Source: Pseudomonadota bacterium
GTDB taxonomy: Bacteria; Desulfobacterota; Desulfobacteria; Desulfobacterales; Desulfobacteraceae
Direction: 5' to 3'
DNA length: 9,329 nt
Assembly: GCA_018812385.1 (NCBI GenBank)
Contig: JAHJDU010000358.1
Span: 1-9,329, forward strand
The notes below the pieces were generated by a model. That model did no database searches and was not told where the DNA came from. It saw only the letters and a program-made list of their open reading frames with translations. Made by a program: the position numbers and the translations under genes. Positions 7,471-9,329 of this stretch are shown here, piece by piece. Position 1 is the first letter of the stretch. Each line of letters opens with the position of its first letter.

Positions 7471-7477
7471 AAGGGAG
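7471..7477 (+). promoter_or_regulatory. Shine-Dalgarno AAGGGAG deciding a TTG start
   Basis: AAGGGAG lies 7 bases before TTG at 7485, supporting that codon as the start of the small membrane protein. Confidence 0.75.
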
Positions 7478-7484
7478 TAAACTC

Positions 7485-7799
7485 TTGACCGGGATAAGTG
7501 AAATTCTTGTTTTAGTGCTGCTGATTACCGGTATCTTAATTTTGCCAAGATTTTTTAAGGGTGAACCCGACAAAAAAACATCTTCTGCAAAGATGCTGAA
7601 AAAACTTCCTGCAAAAATTCGATTCAGTATTGTACTCTCCCTTATTTACCCCATAGCCATGGCCCTTTACCTGAAGCCATGGAATGGAAATCTTATTTCT
7701 TATATTTCCTATGGAATTATACCTGTCATTCTTGTCTGGGCTGTTGTCTGGATCATAGCCGGAAGAAAGACACCACCAAAGAAGAAGTTAAATAAATAG
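7485..7799 (+). CDS. Small three-helix membrane protein of unknown function
   Basis: I do not recognise a family. The 104-residue product starts at TTG behind a strong Shine-Dalgarno. Three hydrophobic stretches are likely membrane helices: residues 6-20, 46-63 and 71-92. A basic linker (KKTSSAKMLKKLPAKIR, 30-46) lies between the first two and a Lys-rich tail (RKTPPKKKLNK) ends the protein. Positive charges on the linker and tail suggest both face the cytoplasm. It follows the PurF-like gene by 77 bases and converges with the RecD2 remnant, 29 bases away. No catalytic residues are apparent. Confidence 0.75.
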   Translation: MTGISEILVLVLLITGILILPRFFKGEPDKKTSSAKMLKKLPAKIRFSIVLSLIYPIAMALYLKPWNGNLISYISYGIIPVILVWAVVWIIAGRKTPPKKKLNK

Positions 7800-7828
7800 T
7801 GTCTCACCGAAAACCTGGAAAATTTTCC

Positions 7829-8152
7829 TCATGCCTGCTTCAGGCGATGCCAGAGCCGTGTATAGCGTTTGAATGATTTAACAGTATTAATGGCCATGGC
7901 AAGGGCTTTTTTTGTTCCCACAAGCACGACCAGTTTCTTGCCCCGGGTTATAGCCGTATAAATTAAATTTCTTTGCAAAAGGACATAATGCTGCGTCACA
8001 ACTGGTATGATTACAACCCGATACTCGGAACCTTGAGATTTATGGATAGAAATCGCATAGGCATGAACAATTTCATCAAGTGAGGAAAAATCATACTCAA
8101 CATCCCTGCCGTCAAAATTAATCTGCACTTTTTGATCAATAAAATTAATATA
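7829..8152 (-). pseudogene. recD2: C-terminal remnant of a RecD2-type (RecD-like) DNA helicase, cut by IS630
   Basis: RecD2 is an SF1B 5'-3' DNA helicase of about 720-750 residues. Only the last ~108 codons remain here. They carry the C-terminal RecA-like domain signatures AYAISIHKSQGSEY (helicase motif with the Gln-Gly pair) and RNLIYTAITRGKKLVVLVG (motif VI with its Arg), with FDGRDVEYDFSSLDEIV in front. Reading upstream, helicase similarity stops about where the IS630 element begins; the codon at 8161 is TTG without a ribosome-binding site and is likely IS sequence. The remnant lacks the ATP-binding Walker A, so it cannot be an active helicase by itself. Identification of the family is firm; whether the other half survives lies outside the window. 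Confidence 0.82.
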
Positions 8153-8183
8153 GTGATCCAACTTAGGTTTTTCTTGGCATAGT

Positions 8184-8747
8184 TTATGCTTTTATTTTTA
8201 CAATTTCAAATTTTTCCACCATTAATGTTTTCAACTCATTGGCATGTTCATTAATATGGTTGAGAAATTGAAATACCTTAGCGCGAAATGATTTGTACTT
8301 TTTATGGTACTTATTTTTTACAAGATGTTCTTTGACAAAACGCCAGAAACGTTCAATCAAATTAAGGTTTGGCGCATACGGTGGTAGAAATTCCAATTTG
8401 AGTTTAGGGTGTTTTTCAAGCCATTCTGTAACAATTTTCGCTTTAAAATAACTGGCATTATCCAAAATAAGTACGATTCCAGGGGCTCGTTGATATGCTT
8501 TTATAATCACATCGAAATATTCAATAACCCGCTGTGCATCGCAATTTTCTTCTCCGGTAAGATGAACAAACGAGTGTGAATCCGGGTTATACGCTCCCAA
8601 TATATTTAGTCGTTGACGACCTGTGTTGGTTTTTAACATTGGTGGATTTTTTGGATCTCCCCAGCACAGCCCCGGAATATTCTGATGGATCAAGTGCATA
8701 CCATCTCCAAACAAAAACACAGTTCCTGATTCGCTTGTACGTTTCAT
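8184..8747 (-). CDS. IS630 transposase, catalytic (DDE) part
   Basis: The RNase H-fold catalytic half. Numbering from the ATG at 8747, the acidic residues are D15 (LFGDGMHLIHQ), D96 (LILDNASYF) and E132 (PYAPNLNLIERFW), with 35 residues between the last two, as expected for the IS630/Tc1 superfamily. The block GDPKNPPMLKTNTGRQRLN is also typical. Similarity continues upstream of the ATG in this frame (NIENYFE), so the natural product is most likely a fusion with the DNA-binding half through a -1 shift; the joined protein would be 348 residues, a normal length for the family. The ATG overlaps the upstream TGA as ATGA, so separate translation by coupling is possible. No inactivating change in the triad is seen. 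Confidence 0.88.
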   Translation of the reverse strand: MKRTSESGTVFLFGDGMHLIHQNIPGLCWGDPKNPPMLKTNTGRQRLNILGAYNPDSHSFVHLTGEENCDAQRVIEYFDVIIKAYQRAPGIVLILDNASYFKAKIVTEWLEKHPKLKLEFLPPYAPNLNLIERFWRFVKEHLVKNKYHKKYKSFRAKVFQFLNHINEHANELKTLMVEKFEIVKIKA

Positions 8748-9229
8748 TTCAAAATAGTTTTCGATGTTTTTTTTTGCTCCTCTTCGCTGGGAGGATTGCC
8801 AGGCACCACCTTGGGCCTTAAAACCTTAAGCCCCTTTTTTTTAAGTAATTTTCTTACAGCTTCATTGCTGTAAACAACCTTAAAATGTTCTTTGATATAT
8901 TCTCTGACTTCTTTAGTTTTTCCTGGATTAGTCTCTCCTACCCAGCTTGCAACTTGATCGATTTGCTCTGAAGTCAAATACGATTGTTTCGGCTTGTATT
9001 GAAAAGAGTTTAAGCTATTGATACCTTTTTTTTCATACTGACAGTGCCAGTTTTCAATGGTCTTAATAGATTTGCCGATGATAGATGCGATCGTTTTAAG
9101 TTCAACCCCCTCGGCCAGCATTAAGAGTGCCATAAATCTTACTTTTAGTCGTATGTCAGGTTGATTGTCCCGACATTTATGTAACTGGTCAATTTCATCA
9201 TCGCCAAACTGGTATTTTGATACATCCAT
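8744..9229 (-). CDS. IS630 transposase, N-terminal DNA-binding part
   Basis: Helix-turn-helix half of the transposase, which binds the terminal repeats. The segment GVELKTIASIIGKSIKTIE is a typical helix-turn-helix, and a second winged-helix-like region follows (KTKEVREYIKEHF to LLKKKGLKVLRPK). I place the start at ATG 9229 because GGAG (9236-9239) lies 6 bases upstream; an in-frame TTG at 9241 and ATG at 9235 are too close to or overlap that GGAG. After PPSEEEQKK the frame drifts to TSKTILK and stops, while the -1 frame continues the expected family sequence (KKNIENYFEMK). This points to a frameshift at the A run. Confidence 0.85.
   Translation of the reverse strand: MDVSKYQFGDDEIDQLHKCRDNQPDIRLKVRFMALLMLAEGVELKTIASIIGKSIKTIENWHCQYEKKGINSLNSFQYKPKQSYLTSEQIDQVASWVGETNPGKTKEVREYIKEHFKVVYSNEAVRKLLKKKGLKVLRPKVVPGNPPSEEEQKKTSKTILK
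8767..8775 (-). other. Frameshift site in transposase: run of nine A on the coding strand
   Basis: On the minus strand the codons read CAA AAA AAA ACA, containing A_AAA_AAA (8774 down to 8768) in frame. A -1 slip restores an open frame through the DDE half. Several IS630-family members are known to make transposase by frameshifting or transcriptional slippage on such runs, so a functional site is plausible; loss of one A by mutation or base-calling is the alternative. Confidence 0.6.
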
Positions 9230-9235
9230 AAGCAT

Positions 9236-9239
9236 CTCC
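9236..9239 (-). promoter_or_regulatory. Shine-Dalgarno GGAG of the transposase
   Basis: GGAG on the minus strand, 6 bases before ATG 9229, decides among three closely spaced in-frame start codons. Confidence 0.55.
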
Positions 9240-9270
9240 AAGTCATTTGAGTAATTGGTTGCATCATGTA

Positions 9271-9329
9271 TGTATCAATGATCATAATGAATGTCTATAA
9301 TTTTGTTTTTTATTTTGAATACCTGTGCC
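9271..9329 (-). pseudogene. Possible continuation of the interrupted recD2-like gene
   Basis: Beyond the element, the minus strand reads VFKIKNKIIDIHYD before a TGA (9276-9274). This loosely resembles the RecD2 stretch just before the remnant at 7829-8152 (pattern VFR..DKV..IRNNYDK). If correct, the gene was split by the IS and has decayed or lost a few codons at the junction. The stretch is short and gapped, so this is a weak call. Confidence 0.3.

Larger units (their letters stand above)
8151..9270 (-). mobile_element. IS630-family insertion sequence
   Basis: A ~1.1 kb element carrying a DDE transposase of the IS630/Tc1 type on the minus strand. Ends are tentative. An outer block TGATCCAAC (8154-8162) has an inverted near-copy at the other end (8 of 9 bases, 9258-9266). 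An inner block, CTTGG followed by TTATG (8173-8188), recurs inverted at 9227-9242 (11 of 16). The blocks come in the same order but with unequal gaps (10 against 15 bases). TA dinucleotides at 8151-8152 and 9269-9270 fit the TA target duplication known for this family. Inserted into a recD2-like gene. Confidence 0.75.

Noticed and set aside
7467..7472. TATAAA as a -10 box
   Set aside because: It overlaps the Shine-Dalgarno and would leave almost no leader.
7817..7845. Palindrome GGAAAATTTTCC and hairpin GCCTG-CTT-CAGGC as a bidirectional terminator
   Set aside because: The stems are only 4-5 bases, no proper U tract follows directly, and the second hairpin lies in the end of the helicase coding sequence.

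Overview
The window reads like low-GC chromosomal DNA from a Gram-negative anaerobe. The protein set most resembles sulfate-reducing Desulfobacterota (Desulfobacterales): PlsB-type acyltransferase, plant-type DapB, MurU/AmgK-like recycling enzymes, a PurF-like protein starting MGGFFG, and RecD2. This is an inference from remembered family character; no 16S or similar marker is present.

Bases 1-5876 form a tightly packed plus-strand run that looks like one operon. It begins inside a glycerol-3-phosphate acyltransferase gene (plsB, 5' end missing). Four bases later comes a MurU-like sugar-1-phosphate nucleotidyltransferase, whose reading frame runs into an AmgK-like sugar kinase only through a -1 shift at an A_AAA_AAA heptamer (2764-2770). 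Then follow a plant-type dapB, a DUF1232 membrane-segment/J-domain protein starting at TTG, and an alpha/beta hydrolase. The first three functions feed the cell envelope: phospholipid entry, recycling of cell-wall sugars, and diaminopimelate/lysine synthesis.

A 127-base AT-rich gap with a TTGACA box and a 12-base palindrome precedes a PurF-like protein (6004-7407). It keeps the PRPP loop and the four cysteines expected to bind a 4Fe-4S cluster, but has lost the catalytic N-terminal cysteine and other glutamine-site signatures. A small three-helix membrane protein of unknown function follows (7485-7799).

The right end is accessory DNA on the minus strand: the C-terminal remnant of a RecD2-type helicase (7829-8152), cut off by an IS630-family element (about 8151-9270). 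The transposase is split over two frames and is rejoined by the same type of -1 shift on a run of nine A. A short RecD2-like stretch may resume beyond the element (9271-9329).

The most interesting points are the frameshift-joined nucleotidyltransferase-kinase, the glutaminase-dead PurF paralog, and the presence of two A_AAA_AAA -1 sites in 9 kb. The last point must be weighed against homopolymer undercalling in the assembly. There is no CRISPR array, RNA gene or recognisable defence system.
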